64,000 bases of DNA, from positions 1 to 64,000 of the forward strand of contig CAKTXZ010000010.1 in assembly GCA_934632155.1 (NCBI GenBank). The letters run 5' to 3'. Shown piece after piece: positions 8,779 through 18,168 of this stretch; position 1 is the stretch's first letter, and every line of letters begins with the position of its first letter. Position numbers and translations under genes: made by a program. The notes beneath the pieces were generated by a model, which had not been told where the DNA came from, made no database searches, and saw nothing but the letters and a program-made list of their open reading frames with translations. This stretch comes from an uncultured Clostridia bacterium (lineage in GTDB: Bacteria; Bacillota; Clostridia; Christensenellales; Aristaeellaceae).

Positions 8779-10209
8779 GTGAAGATGAAAGTTGCGCTGG
8801 TCGGAACCAGTCAGTTAAGCTTCCCCGGAAAAAAAGAAGAGCGCTTTGCCAAAACGGCGGCGGAGCTTGAAGCGTTCCTGAAAAAATACGACGCGGAATT
8901 GTTCGTGTACCCCGAAACGGTGATTACCGAGCAGGACGCCGTTCGTTCGCTGACGACGGTAGACCGGGAAGCGCCCGATTTGCTGCTGATTCAGTGTACC
9001 AGCTTCAGCGCCGGCTTTCTGGCGCAGGCGTATGCGCAGGCCGGATACCCGCTGGGCTTCTGGGCCATTCCCGAGGGGCGGCAGGGCGGCGTGATGCAGC
9101 TCAATTCCTTCTGCTCCATCAACATGTATTGCGGCATCGTCCGTTCATACTATCCCGACCGGCGGCTTCCTGTCAAGTGGTTCTTCGGCGAGGTGGAGGA
9201 CGACCTGTTCGCCCCGCGGATGGACGTCACGATTCGCGCGCTGAAAACAATCAAGGCGCTGTGCCATGCGAAAATCGCTCTGATCGGAGGCATCGCCCCC
9301 GGCTTCAACGACCTTTATTTCGACGAGCGCAAACTGTTGTCCCGTTTTCCGGGCATGACCTTCAACAGGCTGCATGAATTTTCGGAGATCGCCGACCGCG
9401 CGCGCTCCTATAAGGACTCCGAGCTGGCCGGGCTGGCCGAGGCGTATGAAAAGAAAGCGAAGCGCGGCGTGCAGGCCTGCTCTGTTTCCCACAAAATGGA
9501 CAACGCGCGATTCCTGAAGGCGTACCATGATTTTCTGAACGAATACCATTACGATGCGCTGGCTATCAGCTGCTGGCCGAAATTCATGGACGAATTCGAC
9601 TACTCCATCTGCTCTGTGGTGGCCACGCTGAACGACGAGGGCATCCCCACCGCGTGCGAGGGCGACGCGCTGAGCGCGGTGAGCATGCTGATGCTGGAAC
9701 GACTGGCGCAGCAGCCGACCATGCTCATGGACATATCCGCCTTCGACGAAACGGACGATTCCGTGCTCATGTGGCACTGCGGGCCCGCCTCCGCCCACTA
9801 CTGCAACGCCGACGGATACGCCCTCTCCGGTAATTATTCCGGGAAGGCGCATGTCCCGCATCAGCCGCCCATTTGCTGCGGCGTGGCGCGCGACATGGTG
9901 TTCAGGGCGCAGGATGTGACCATCGGCCATATCGCCGGGGAATGCGACCAGCTGCTGATCGCCAGCGGCCGCTTCACCGACCGCGAAAAACCAAGCTATT
10001 TCGGCAGCCGCGGCTGGCTGGAGCGGCTGGCCATCGGCGAAAAGCCGGTCACAGCACGGGAATTCATCGCCACGATTCTGGATCAGAGCCTTTCTCATCA
10101 TTATCCTATCGTGGCCGGCAATGAAACGAAAGCGCTGTATGAAATCGCCCGCCGTCTGGACATGAAGGCGATTCAGCCGTCCGAGTATAAGGAATATCTG
10201 GTGTACTGA
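8779..10209 (+). CDS. L-fucose/L-arabinose isomerase-like protein
   Basis: The 476-residue protein resembles the fucose/arabinose isomerase fold family: VALVGTSQLSF at the N-terminus, LLIQCTSFSAGF, IALIGGIAPGFNDLYFDE, then the central AISCWPKFMDEF and ACEGDALSAVSMLML, and a late WHCGPASAHYC. These enzymes interconvert aldoses and ketoses with a divalent metal, and an acidic residue in the CEGD segment is a probable ligand. The GTG start at 8779 is preferred because GAGAGG ends 9 bases upstream. An ATG follows six bases later. It closes the kinase-GatZ-HAD cassette. The exact sugar is unknown. Confidence 0.78.
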   Translation: MKMKVALVGTSQLSFPGKKEERFAKTAAELEAFLKKYDAELFVYPETVITEQDAVRSLTTVDREAPDLLLIQCTSFSAGFLAQAYAQAGYPLGFWAIPEGRQGGVMQLNSFCSINMYCGIVRSYYPDRRLPVKWFFGEVEDDLFAPRMDVTIRALKTIKALCHAKIALIGGIAPGFNDLYFDERKLLSRFPGMTFNRLHEFSEIADRARSYKDSELAGLAEAYEKKAKRGVQACSVSHKMDNARFLKAYHDFLNEYHYDALAISCWPKFMDEFDYSICSVVATLNDEGIPTACEGDALSAVSMLMLERLAQQPTMLMDISAFDETDDSVLMWHCGPASAHYCNADGYALSGNYSGKAHVPHQPPICCGVARDMVFRAQDVTIGHIAGECDQLLIASGRFTDREKPSYFGSRGWLERLAIGEKPVTAREFIATILDQSLSHHYPIVAGNETKALYEIARRLDMKAIQPSEYKEYLVY

Positions 10210-10998
10210 CAGGAAGCAAGCTTCAAACGGCGTTCGGGGGCGGGCATGGATCCACACGGGCAGCAGGGAGCGCCGGAAGGAGGAGGATCCGACGCTTTCC
10301 GGACAGGGAAGGGGGGATCGGCCGGGCGGACGACCGGCTGTGCGGCGCATTTCCGGAGCGTATGGGCCAGGCCGCCCGCCGGCCGACGCGGACGGCCTTC
10401 GGCAGGACGTAATCGAACCGCCCCCCGGCTATCGGGCGGGCCGCTTTGGCGAAACGCCTCTGGCGGCGGCCTCCGCCGCCCGCAGCGGCAGCGAGGAGTT
10501 CGTGACGCTGTTCCGGGTCAACCGCGCTTTGGAGGAGGAATTGAAGCGGAGCGTTTCGGGGCTTTCGGATGATGCGATCGGCGAACCCATCGTTCAGGCC
10601 GGTTCCGATCCGGACGCTGTGAATACCGTCAGGGATTCCTTCCGCGTGCGGCCGACCGTGATGAAAGCCTTATGCTCACGCGCCGTTATTTGGCCGCGGG
10701 TCTCCCGGAGCATGGCGAGGCTGAACAGAAAAAAGGCGGGGCGGCGGGGCAAAACCAGCAGGGAAACGCGCCGGGAAGGGGAAAAGCAGGATGGCTTTAA
10801 CGGCTTGCGAAGGGCATTCCACGCGTTTTTATGGCGGATAAAGCGATCATGGCGGAAGCATACGGCAGGCGCAACGGAAACGACGCGGGGAAGCAGGGAG
10901 GTGATTCGTTTCGACACGGCGAAAAGCGGCGGGCAGGCTGCTGTTTTGCCGGAGCATGACCAAACAGCATCCAACCATCGATTAGAAGGAGGAAAAAA
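10210..10998. other. Long G+C-rich intergenic region, possibly a gene remnant
   Basis: About 790 bases separate the catabolic cassette from the transport operon. A frame from 10340 to 11002 stays open but lacks a ribosome binding site and has an arginine/glycine-rich, low-complexity composition. A middle portion (about 10490-10670, EEFVTLFRVNRALEEELKR) looks more protein-like and could be a decayed gene. I could not identify it. The last bases carry the AGAAGGAGG site for 10999. No clear promoter for the downstream operon was recognised. Confidence 0.4.
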
Positions 10999-12336
10999 AT
11001 GAAGCGGATTTTCATGATTCTGTTGACGGCCGCTCTGGCGCTGGCGGCGATGCATGTGAGCGCGCTGGCCGACGAGCCGTTTCCCTACACACGGGAGCAG
11101 CTGGGCCTGCCCGCGCTGGATATTCAGGGCGATACGGTGACCTACCTGACATGGGACAACCAAAAGACGCTGGACGCCGACGCGGCCAACATTCTGATGC
11201 AGCAAATCTACGGATGCAAAATCAGGGTGATCAGGACGACATGGTCTGAAATTGCCCAGAAGGCGGCTTCTATGGTGCTAAGCGGCAATACGCCGGATCT
11301 GATTACCTACCGGGCGCAGGAGTTCCCTACATTCATCCAATCCGGGGTCGTGGCGGACGTGACCGCTTATCTGGACTTTGACGATCCGCTCTGGGCGGAC
11401 GTGCGGGACGCCGCCGACGTCTACAAATATCAGGGCCGGTACTATGTGTTCCCCTATTCCACGATCTTCAACAACAGCGTGATCTACTACTGGACAAGCT
11501 ACTTTGAGGATCTTGCGCTGGATACCCCGCTGGAGCTGTATCAAAACGGGGACTGGACGCTGGACGCACTGAAGGATTTAATGAAGGAGCTGACCCTGGA
11601 CGATGACCGCGACGGCATCGTTGACGTGTACGGCCTGGTGCTGCATCCAGACAACACCTTCCTGTCCTGCGGCGAGGATTACGTCGTTCTGGATCAGGAA
11701 ACGGGCCTGTTTTCCAACAATCTGCGCGCCCCCGCCCTGGCGACGTATTTTGATTTCCTGTACGACACCGGCACCGCCGGGAATGATACCCGCCTCATGT
11801 CGCTGGAGAGCAACAGCTGCTTCGCCGCCAAGAACGCCGTCATGCTGTGGGACGAGCGCTGGATGATGGGCAGCAGCTATTACGATGCTCTGGTTTCCGG
11901 CGAAATGGGCTTTGCCCCCTCTCCCATCCTGGAGGAGGGCGGAGGATATTATGTGAACGGCCGCATCGGGCAGTATTGGATCGGCAAGGACTGCGCAAAC
12001 CTCACTGGCGCGGTGGCGTACATGGCTTGCCAGCGCGTGCTGGATAAGACCGAGGGCCTGGCGGAGGAAATCCGCCGCTGGGCGGGGCTGAAATCCAGGG
12101 CGCTCCCGGAGGATATGAAGGCGCTGCTGCGGGAAATGGACGATCCGGCGAAGTTTACGGCGCTGCTTCCCCTGTCCCGCGGCGTGGGCGACTGGGGACA
12201 GAGCGGGCACGGCGTACTGGATCTGTATTCCAGAGCTGCGCAATTTGAAAATCCGTGGCAGACGCTGGTGGAGGAATACTATCCCATCCTGCAGGAGCAA
12301 ATCAACATCACCAACCAGAAGGGAGGCGTCCAATAA
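10999..12336 (+). CDS. Secreted sugar ABC transporter substrate-binding protein
   Basis: The 445-residue protein begins with a signal peptide (MKRIFMILLTAALALAAM, predicted cut after ALA near residue 25) and lacks a lipobox cysteine. The mature part has the family 1 binding-protein layout: TVTYLTWDNQKTLDAD, NTPDLITYRAQEFPTF, KYQGRYYVFPYSTIFNN and GDWTLDALKDLMKEL. It should capture a carbohydrate outside the cell and deliver it to a permease pair. AGAAGGAGG lies just before the ATG. Its permeases are probably those at 18169/19082 or 24358/25261. It ends directly against the next gene. Confidence 0.85.
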   Translation: MKRIFMILLTAALALAAMHVSALADEPFPYTREQLGLPALDIQGDTVTYLTWDNQKTLDADAANILMQQIYGCKIRVIRTTWSEIAQKAASMVLSGNTPDLITYRAQEFPTFIQSGVVADVTAYLDFDDPLWADVRDAADVYKYQGRYYVFPYSTIFNNSVIYYWTSYFEDLALDTPLELYQNGDWTLDALKDLMKELTLDDDRDGIVDVYGLVLHPDNTFLSCGEDYVVLDQETGLFSNNLRAPALATYFDFLYDTGTAGNDTRLMSLESNSCFAAKNAVMLWDERWMMGSSYYDALVSGEMGFAPSPILEEGGGYYVNGRIGQYWIGKDCANLTGAVAYMACQRVLDKTEGLAEEIRRWAGLKSRALPEDMKALLREMDDPAKFTALLPLSRGVGDWGQSGHGVLDLYSRAAQFENPWQTLVEEYYPILQEQINITNQKGGVQ

Positions 12337-13566
12337 ATGAGCGCTTCCGTATGCCAGCGGATATTTGTCGCCGCCGTGCTGCTGTGCCTGCTGTTTTCGT
12401 TCCTTCCGTCCGCGTGCCGCGCGGAGGCGGAGGAAGGGCGGCACTATACCGTCGCTACGGTGGATTACGACAAGATGTACTGGGGCATTGGCATATCCTA
12501 CACACGCGTGATCGAACTAAGCCATAATGGGGAAGAAAACGGCACGCTGATGGCGACCTATGAGCTGGGCACCTCCGGATTGCAGCTGGAAAAGCCGGGC
12601 TATCACATCCGTGTGAGCCGGGACGGCGGCGAAACATGGCGGGAAACGGCGGTGATTCGTGAAAAGGCGGCGGCGGTGCAGTCGGAATGGCAGCCCTTCC
12701 TGTATGAGCTGCCGCGCGCCATCGGCGGCATGCCGGAGGGCACCGTTCTTTGCGCCGCCTGCTCCGTCGACAGCGCCCACGCGAAGCGATCCGCCCTTCG
12801 CCTGTACAGGAGCTATGATGTGGGAGAAACATGGGAGCAGTTCGCCACGATCGCGATCGGAGGCGGGCTGTCCACCGGTGTGTGGGAGCCCTTCCTGATG
12901 ACGCTCCCGGACGGGCGGCTGGCCTGCTACTACTCTGATTCGACGGACGAGCCGCATTACAGCCAGAAGATGGTGATGCGCATTTCGGAGGACGGCGTGG
13001 CATGGGGCGAAGCCATCGATATCGTAGCCATGCGGGAGCATGAATTGCGCCCCGGCATGGGCACGGTGGCGCGGATGAATAACGGCCAATTTGTGATGAC
13101 CTATGAAATGTGCAACGTCAACAACCCGGACTGCGGCAATCCCGTGTACTACAAATTCTCTGCGGACGGCGTCGACTGGGGCGATCCGGCGAATCCGGGA
13201 ACCAAAATGGTCGTCAACGCCCAAACGCTGCGGAAGGCGGTGCCGGGGTCCTGCCCCTATCTGGCGTATTGTCCGGATTATGGCGAAAACGGCCTGCTGC
13301 TGTGTACCTCCGGGTTCCAGACGCCAAGCCTCGCCAAGGGGCATATCGTCTACGTCAACGACCGGCTGGGCGCCCCGGACGCGTGGAAAATCTATGAACA
13401 GCCGGTGGAAATCATCGGCTCCAAGGGCGGGTACAGCCGGGCCATCTTCGTATCCGCCAACGGGCACAGCATCTACTTTGTCAACAACATTCCTGATCCT
13501 GCCTCGGAGGAGGGCTACTATCGCATGATTTTTCTGCGGATCGAGGCGGAAAATATCACATTCTGA
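12337..13566 (+). CDS. Secreted BNR/Asp-box beta-propeller protein, sialidase-like
   Basis: The 409-residue product has a signal peptide (hydrophobic residues 9-25). Asp-box-like motifs lie at 94-101 (SRDGGETW), 159-166 (SYDVGETW), 217-223 (SEDGVAW) and 275-281 (SADGVDW), spaced as in six-bladed sialidase propellers. Arginines such as in HIRVSRD and ELRPGMG could serve a ligand, but I cannot assign the full catalytic triad. It may be an exo-sialidase, another glycosidase or a binding protein. ATG follows the preceding stop directly, with GGAGGCG upstream, so the two are co-transcribed. Confidence 0.75.
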   Translation: MSASVCQRIFVAAVLLCLLFSFLPSACRAEAEEGRHYTVATVDYDKMYWGIGISYTRVIELSHNGEENGTLMATYELGTSGLQLEKPGYHIRVSRDGGETWRETAVIREKAAAVQSEWQPFLYELPRAIGGMPEGTVLCAACSVDSAHAKRSALRLYRSYDVGETWEQFATIAIGGGLSTGVWEPFLMTLPDGRLACYYSDSTDEPHYSQKMVMRISEDGVAWGEAIDIVAMREHELRPGMGTVARMNNGQFVMTYEMCNVNNPDCGNPVYYKFSADGVDWGDPANPGTKMVVNAQTLRKAVPGSCPYLAYCPDYGENGLLLCTSGFQTPSLAKGHIVYVNDRLGAPDAWKIYEQPVEIIGSKGGYSRAIFVSANGHSIYFVNNIPDPASEEGYYRMIFLRIEAENITF

Positions 13567-13758
13567 CCCGGCCGCGAAAAAAAGAGAGGCTCGGCCAGGC
13601 AATAACCCCTGAACGAAAGCGCATTACCGTGGACATGGCGGAGCACGGAGAGATATTGAAGAAGGGACGCCGCGCCCGCAGGAACGACGGTCGTTTCATC
13701 ATCGTACCAAACGGCGCCGTACAGACGCCAATTGAGGAAAGGAAACGGAGGTATACCC

Positions 13759-14433
13759 ATGAAAAGGACGCTGACGCTGATACTGACCATGGCGATGCTC
13801 GGCATGTGCGCGTGCGCCCACGCCGACACCGTCATTACCGACCTTATCCCCCTGGTGAAAGGGGAGGGCGAGGCCTACATGTTCACCGTGACGGAGGAGG
13901 GCGCGCTGCACGTGCTGGCAAAGAAACAGGACTACTCTGGCGATGCCTACGCCAATTCCCTGCATATTCTGGGGCGAAAGGCGGCGGACTTCACGCTGGA
14001 GTTTGACTACACGCCATCCGCCGTATGGATGCAGGATCGCATCTGCTTCCGTGTTCAGGAGGAGAACGAGGACGAATGGAACCAGTACATGATCCTGTTC
14101 AAGGGCATGGAGCTGGGTGAGGGCCAGCGCGGCGTGACGATCATGAAGGGAGAGGACAGGGAGCATCCCTTCGCATACGAAGAGGTTTGGCTGGAGGTGG
14201 GCGTCCGGTACTTCGCCAGGCTGGTGGCGGAGGGCCGGAAGATTACCCTGTACTTCGATGAGGATCCCGGCTTTGCCAACGGCCCGCTGCTGGAGGTCGA
14301 ATTGCCGGAGGGGCGGACCGGCGAGGATACGGCTTACCGGGATGAATATCTGGCTGACGGCGATTTCCAGATCGTTTCCTGGGGCGGGGATTTCATCATG
14401 ACCTACTTCAACCTGATTGAACAGACTGAGTAA
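13759..14433 (+). CDS. Secreted beta-sandwich protein of unknown function, paralogue 1
   Basis: The 224-residue protein has a signal peptide (cut near AHA, residue 22) and a single domain rich in alternating strands: LEFDYTPS, RICFRVQEE, NEWNQYM-like and ITLYFDEDPGF, ending DFQIVSWGGDFIMTYF. This pattern resembles concanavalin/LamG-like or family 16 / DUF1080 sugar-binding folds, but I cannot name the family with certainty. Start at 13759 is set by GGAGG at 13746-13750. A decayed paralogue follows at 14508, so this gene was duplicated in tandem. Its role is probably glycan binding at the surface, by context only. Confidence 0.7.
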   Translation: MKRTLTLILTMAMLGMCACAHADTVITDLIPLVKGEGEAYMFTVTEEGALHVLAKKQDYSGDAYANSLHILGRKAADFTLEFDYTPSAVWMQDRICFRVQEENEDEWNQYMILFKGMELGEGQRGVTIMKGEDREHPFAYEEVWLEVGVRYFARLVAEGRKITLYFDEDPGFANGPLLEVELPEGRTGEDTAYRDEYLADGDFQIVSWGGDFIMTYFNLIEQTE

Positions 14434-14442
14434 AATGCGGGA

Positions 14443-14485
14443 GGAAGCCTCCCCTCGCCTGCGGGAGAACCGGGGGGAGGCTTCC
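14443..14485. repeat. Intercistronic hairpin
   Basis: A perfect 12-bp stem, GGAAGCCTCCCC at 14443-14454 and its complement at 14474-14485, has a 19-base loop and no T-tract. It lies between the two paralogues and could limit read-through or protect the upstream message. Confidence 0.6.
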
Positions 14486-14507
14486 GGCGCGAACGGGGAG
14501 AAACGTC

Positions 14508-15229
14508 ATGAACAGAATGTTTTCTGTTGCGCTTACGCTGATAATGCTGCTTTCCGCGACCGGCGCGTTCGCCGAAAGCGGCGTGACGAACATGATTCCG
14601 CTGGTCAGACCGGAATCGGCGGAATACATGTTACCGTGACGGATGAGGGCGCCCTGCACGTCATGGGGCTCAAGCAGGACTACAGCGGCGACGATTACGC
14701 CAATTCGTATCATATTCTGGGCCGGAGCGCGTCGGACTTCATACTGGAATTCGGCTATACGCCCTCCCGTGTCGCATGGAATCAGGCTCGCATTTCCTTC
14801 CGCTGCCAAAACGACGAAAACGGAATGGAATCAGGCTCGCATTTCCTTCCGCTGCCAGAGTGATGAAAACGAATGGAACCAGTATATGGTGCTAATCTGC
14901 GGGCCGGTCTGGGCGAGGGTAAGCGGGGCGTCTCGCTGGTGAAGGGAGAGGCGCTTGACAATCCCTTCGCGTATCAGGAGATATATCTGGATGCGGGCAC
15001 ACGGTACTTTTGCAGGCTGATTGCCGAAGGGAACCATGCCGTCCTGTACTTTGACGAGGATCCCGCCTTCCCCCACGGCCCGCTGCTGACGGCGGAGCTC
15101 CCGCTGGAGCAGGCCGGTGCGGAAACGGCCTACCGGGACGAATATCTGGCCTCAGGCGATTTCCAGATCATTTCCTGGGGCGGCGACTTTATCATCAGCC
15201 GGTTTGAGCTGACCGAAGCGACGAAGTAA
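14508..15229 (+). pseudogene. Frameshifted paralogue 2 of the secreted beta-sandwich protein
   Basis: The sequence starts as an intact secreted protein (MNRMFSVALTLIMLL, GGGGAG before ATG) and aligns throughout with the gene at 13759. Three lesions break it. One base is lost near 14632 (TTACCGTGACG against TTCACCGTGACG). A 49-bp tandem duplication has copies starting at 14776 and 14825. One base is lost near 14893-14900. The remaining frames still read DEGALHVMGLKQDYSGDDYA, NEWNQYMVLI and DFQIISWGGDFIISRFEL. If real, the gene cannot give a full-length product. Sequencing error could explain the single-base losses but not the duplication. Confidence 0.8.
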
Positions 15230-15235
15230 CCCCCG

Positions 15236-15270
15236 CGGCGGGGGAGCGCGGAAAACGCACGCCCCCGCCG
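15236..15270. repeat. Intercistronic hairpin before the large binding protein
   Basis: CGGCGGGGG at 15236-15244 pairs with CCCCCGCCG at 15262-15270, directly after the pseudogene and before the ribosome binding site of 15299. No T-tract follows. Confidence 0.5.
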
Positions 15271-15298
15271 GAAACCAGATTGGAAAGGATGAGAACCT

Positions 15299-18166
15299 AT
15301 GCGCAGCCTGCTGAATCGTTCGCGTATCGGATGCGCCTTCTGCGTGCTTCTGTTCATGCTCGCCTGCGTTTTTTGCGCGGGAGCAGAGGATGCGTGCATC
15401 GCGTACAGGGAGGGGAGCTACGCCGCATATGCTCAGGCAAATCGGGGCTTGGCTACGCCGTCGGCCGAAATATGCGTGGACGTGCTAAAGGGCGTGCCCG
15501 CCGATGAACGCGGCAGCGAAGCGCGGGTCATTGACGGGCGGGAGGCGTTGGTATATGCCGGCGGAAAGGGAGAAATCATCTGGGATTTTCAGGTGGAGGC
15601 CCCGGGCCTGTACGCGCTGGAACTGACGTATTTCGCGCTGGAGAGCAGCGCGGCCGCCGTTGAGATAGGCATTGCGCTGGACGGGGCGGCTCCGTTTACA
15701 GAGGCGAGCCGGGCGCAGCTGACCCGCCTGTACCGGGACGGGCAAGGCGCATACGCACGGGACGCCGTCGGGAACGACATCCGCCCCCAACAGACGGAAA
15801 TCTTCCTCTGGCAGACGAAGACGCTTCACGATGCGGACGGCTATACCAATGGCGATTATCTGTTCGCGCTGGAGGCAGGGGAGCATACGCTTGCCATCAG
15901 CGCCCTGCGGGCGCCGCTGGCCATCGGCGGGATTCGGTTTTACAACGCGCCGACGCTCCCGACCTATGCCGAATACAGGAGCGCCCTCCCCGCTGCGGAA
16001 AGCGCACGGAACGCGTGTATCACCATCGAGGCGGAGCACGCGCTGTGCAAAACCTCCCTTCAGCTGTATCCTGTCTGCGACCGCTCCGACCCCAAAACCT
16101 CTCCGGCCGACGCGATTGCCAAAAGGCTCAACTGCATTGGCGGCGAGAATTGGGATACCAGTGATAAAGCCATAACCTGGGAATTTGAGATTTCGGAGGA
16201 CGGCCTCTATAAAATCGCCCTGCGCTATCTTCAAAACTATCTGCGCGGCATGATGGTATACAGAAAAATCGCGTTGGACGGGGAGGTCGTCTTTGCGGAG
16301 CTGCAGGACGCGGGATTTGCTTATGGCGTGGGATGGCAGTTGAAAACGCTGGGCGACGGGCGCCCCTACGAGATTTACCTTGCCAAGGGCGTTCATACCC
16401 TCACGCTGTCGCCCACCACCGGCGGATTGGCTGAGCCCATCGCCAATGTAGATTCGATCGTTTCCTCGCTGAACACGCTCTATCGGCGCATCATCATGGT
16501 AACGGGCATATCTCCGGATATGTATCGCGATTATTTTTTGCAGGAAGCGATTCCGGGCATGACGGATACCATGCGCGCGCTGGCGGCGCAGCTTCGCGCC
16601 GCCGAGGCGGTCATCCGCCGGATTACCGGGAACAGCGGCACGGAGGCCGCGTCGCTGCTGCGGATGGCGGAGCAGCTGGAAAGCTTCATTGACAGGCCCG
16701 GCACGATCCCGGTACGCCTGACCGCCTTCCGGGACAACATCATTTCCCTGAGCGCATGGGTGCTGATGGTGAGCAGGCAGCCGCTGCTGCTGGACGCCAT
16801 CTATATCTGCCCGGTTCAGCAGGATTTCCCGGACACGCGGGCGTCTCTTGCGGAATATATACGCTATCAGGGCAAGGCGCTGCTCGGATCCTTCACGACG
16901 GATTATGAAACGGTTGGCAACGTCGGCGCGGGCGATAAGGCAATCAGCGTCTGGGTCGCCTCGGGCCGGGATCAGGCCGAGGTGCTCAAGGAGCTGATTA
17001 ATTCGACCTTCACGAAGGAGACGGGCGTCGCCGTGAATCTGAGCATCATGCAAAGCGGCCTCATGCAGGCCGTCATGGCGGGCGTCGGCCCCGACGTGGC
17101 GCTGATGGTAGGGCACGGAGATCCGGTGAACTACGCGCTTCGCGGCGCGCTGCTGCCGCTGGATGACTTCGAGGGCTTTGACGAGGTGATTCAGGGATAC
17201 ATTCCCACGGCCATGAAGCCCTATTACTGGAACAGCCGTTATTGGGGGCTTCCCAACACCCAGAACTTTTATATGATGTTTTACAGAACGGATATTTTTG
17301 AGGAGCTGGGCCTTGAAGCGCCGGAAACGTGGGAGGACATGCTGCTGGCTGCCGAGGTGCTGCAGCGGAACAACATGAACGTCGGGCTGCCCTATGTCGC
17401 GCTGGACGCCTACGCCTCCGTATCCACCGGCATCGGCGGCGCCACGCTTTTTCCGACGTTGCTGCTTCAGCACGGCGCCGGACTGTATACGGAGGACCGG
17501 CTGAAAACTCGCCTGAACACCACGGGCGCGCTGGAGGCCTTCAAGCAATGGACTGCGTTTTACACGCAGTACGGCTTTCCCCTGTATAAGGACGATTTTA
17601 ATCGCTTCCGTACCGGCGAAATGCCGCTGGTGATTACCGATTACACCTTTTGCAGCCGGCTCAAAACGGCTGCGCCGGACATTCGGAACCTGTGGAAAAT
17701 GGCGCTGATCCCCGGATCGGTTCAGGCGGACGGCTCCGTCAGCCACGCCACGGCGGCCTTCGGTTCGGCGGGTATGATTTTCTCCACCACGCAAATGCCT
17801 CGGGAGGCATGGATGTTTCTGCGCTGGTGGAACGAAGCGGAAACCCAGACGGCGTATGGGCGGCAGATTGAGAACGTATTGGGCCCGGCAGGCCGATACA
17901 ACCCGGCGAGCGTGGAGGCCATGGGCGGCATGGCATGGAGCGGCGACGAGCTGGAGCTTATCATGGCGCAGTGGCAATGGGTGGAGGAGCTTCCGGAGCT
18001 TCCGGGCAGCTACTATGTATCCCGCAACATTGACAATGCCTTTAAGGAGGTTTATTACCGGAACGGGAATTGCCGCGAGACGCTCAATTACTGGGCGCGC
18101 CAAATCGACGCCGAGCTGGAAAGGAAACGAAACGAGTTTTCATCAGCGACGAGGGAAGGGGAATAA
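15299..18166 (+). CDS. Giant substrate-binding protein with N-terminal carbohydrate-binding-like domains
   Basis: The 955-residue protein is about twice the usual size of a sugar-binding protein. After a signal peptide (residues about 10-28) come two similar beta-rich segments, around 85-215 and 285-400, each with a GxIxWxFxV-type strand then GLYxxxLxY (EIIWDFQVEAPGLYALELTY; AITWEFEISEDGLYKIALRY), recalling CBM6/CBM35 folds. A helical stretch (about 410-540) leads into a family 1 binding-protein domain from about residue 545: ISVWVASGRDQ, GVGPDVALMVG, YWGLPNTQNFYMMFYRTDIF and PETWEDMLLAAEVL. Domain names are inferred. It directly precedes a permease pair and is probably their receptor. The GTG of the next gene follows its stop by two bases. 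Confidence 0.8.
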   Translation: MRSLLNRSRIGCAFCVLLFMLACVFCAGAEDACIAYREGSYAAYAQANRGLATPSAEICVDVLKGVPADERGSEARVIDGREALVYAGGKGEIIWDFQVEAPGLYALELTYFALESSAAAVEIGIALDGAAPFTEASRAQLTRLYRDGQGAYARDAVGNDIRPQQTEIFLWQTKTLHDADGYTNGDYLFALEAGEHTLAISALRAPLAIGGIRFYNAPTLPTYAEYRSALPAAESARNACITIEAEHALCKTSLQLYPVCDRSDPKTSPADAIAKRLNCIGGENWDTSDKAITWEFEISEDGLYKIALRYLQNYLRGMMVYRKIALDGEVVFAELQDAGFAYGVGWQLKTLGDGRPYEIYLAKGVHTLTLSPTTGGLAEPIANVDSIVSSLNTLYRRIIMVTGISPDMYRDYFLQEAIPGMTDTMRALAAQLRAAEAVIRRITGNSGTEAASLLRMAEQLESFIDRPGTIPVRLTAFRDNIISLSAWVLMVSRQPLLLDAIYICPVQQDFPDTRASLAEYIRYQGKALLGSFTTDYETVGNVGAGDKAISVWVASGRDQAEVLKELINSTFTKETGVAVNLSIMQSGLMQAVMAGVGPDVALMVGHGDPVNYALRGALLPLDDFEGFDEVIQGYIPTAMKPYYWNSRYWGLPNTQNFYMMFYRTDIFEELGLEAPETWEDMLLAAEVLQRNNMNVGLPYVALDAYASVSTGIGGATLFPTLLLQHGAGLYTEDRLKTRLNTTGALEAFKQWTAFYTQYGFPLYKDDFNRFRTGEMPLVITDYTFCSRLKTAAPDIRNLWKMALIPGSVQADGSVSHATAAFGSAGMIFSTTQMPREAWMFLRWWNEAETQTAYGRQIENVLGPAGRYNPASVEAMGGMAWSGDELELIMAQWQWVEELPELPGSYYVSRNIDNAFKEVYYRNGNCRETLNYWARQIDAELERKRNEFSSATREGE

Positions 18167-18168
18167 AC

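Noticed and set aside
10340..11002. A 220-codon protein gene between the two sugar operons
   Set aside because: It has no ribosome binding site and an Arg/Gly-rich low-complexity composition, and it runs over the start site of the binding-protein gene. At most it holds a decayed gene.
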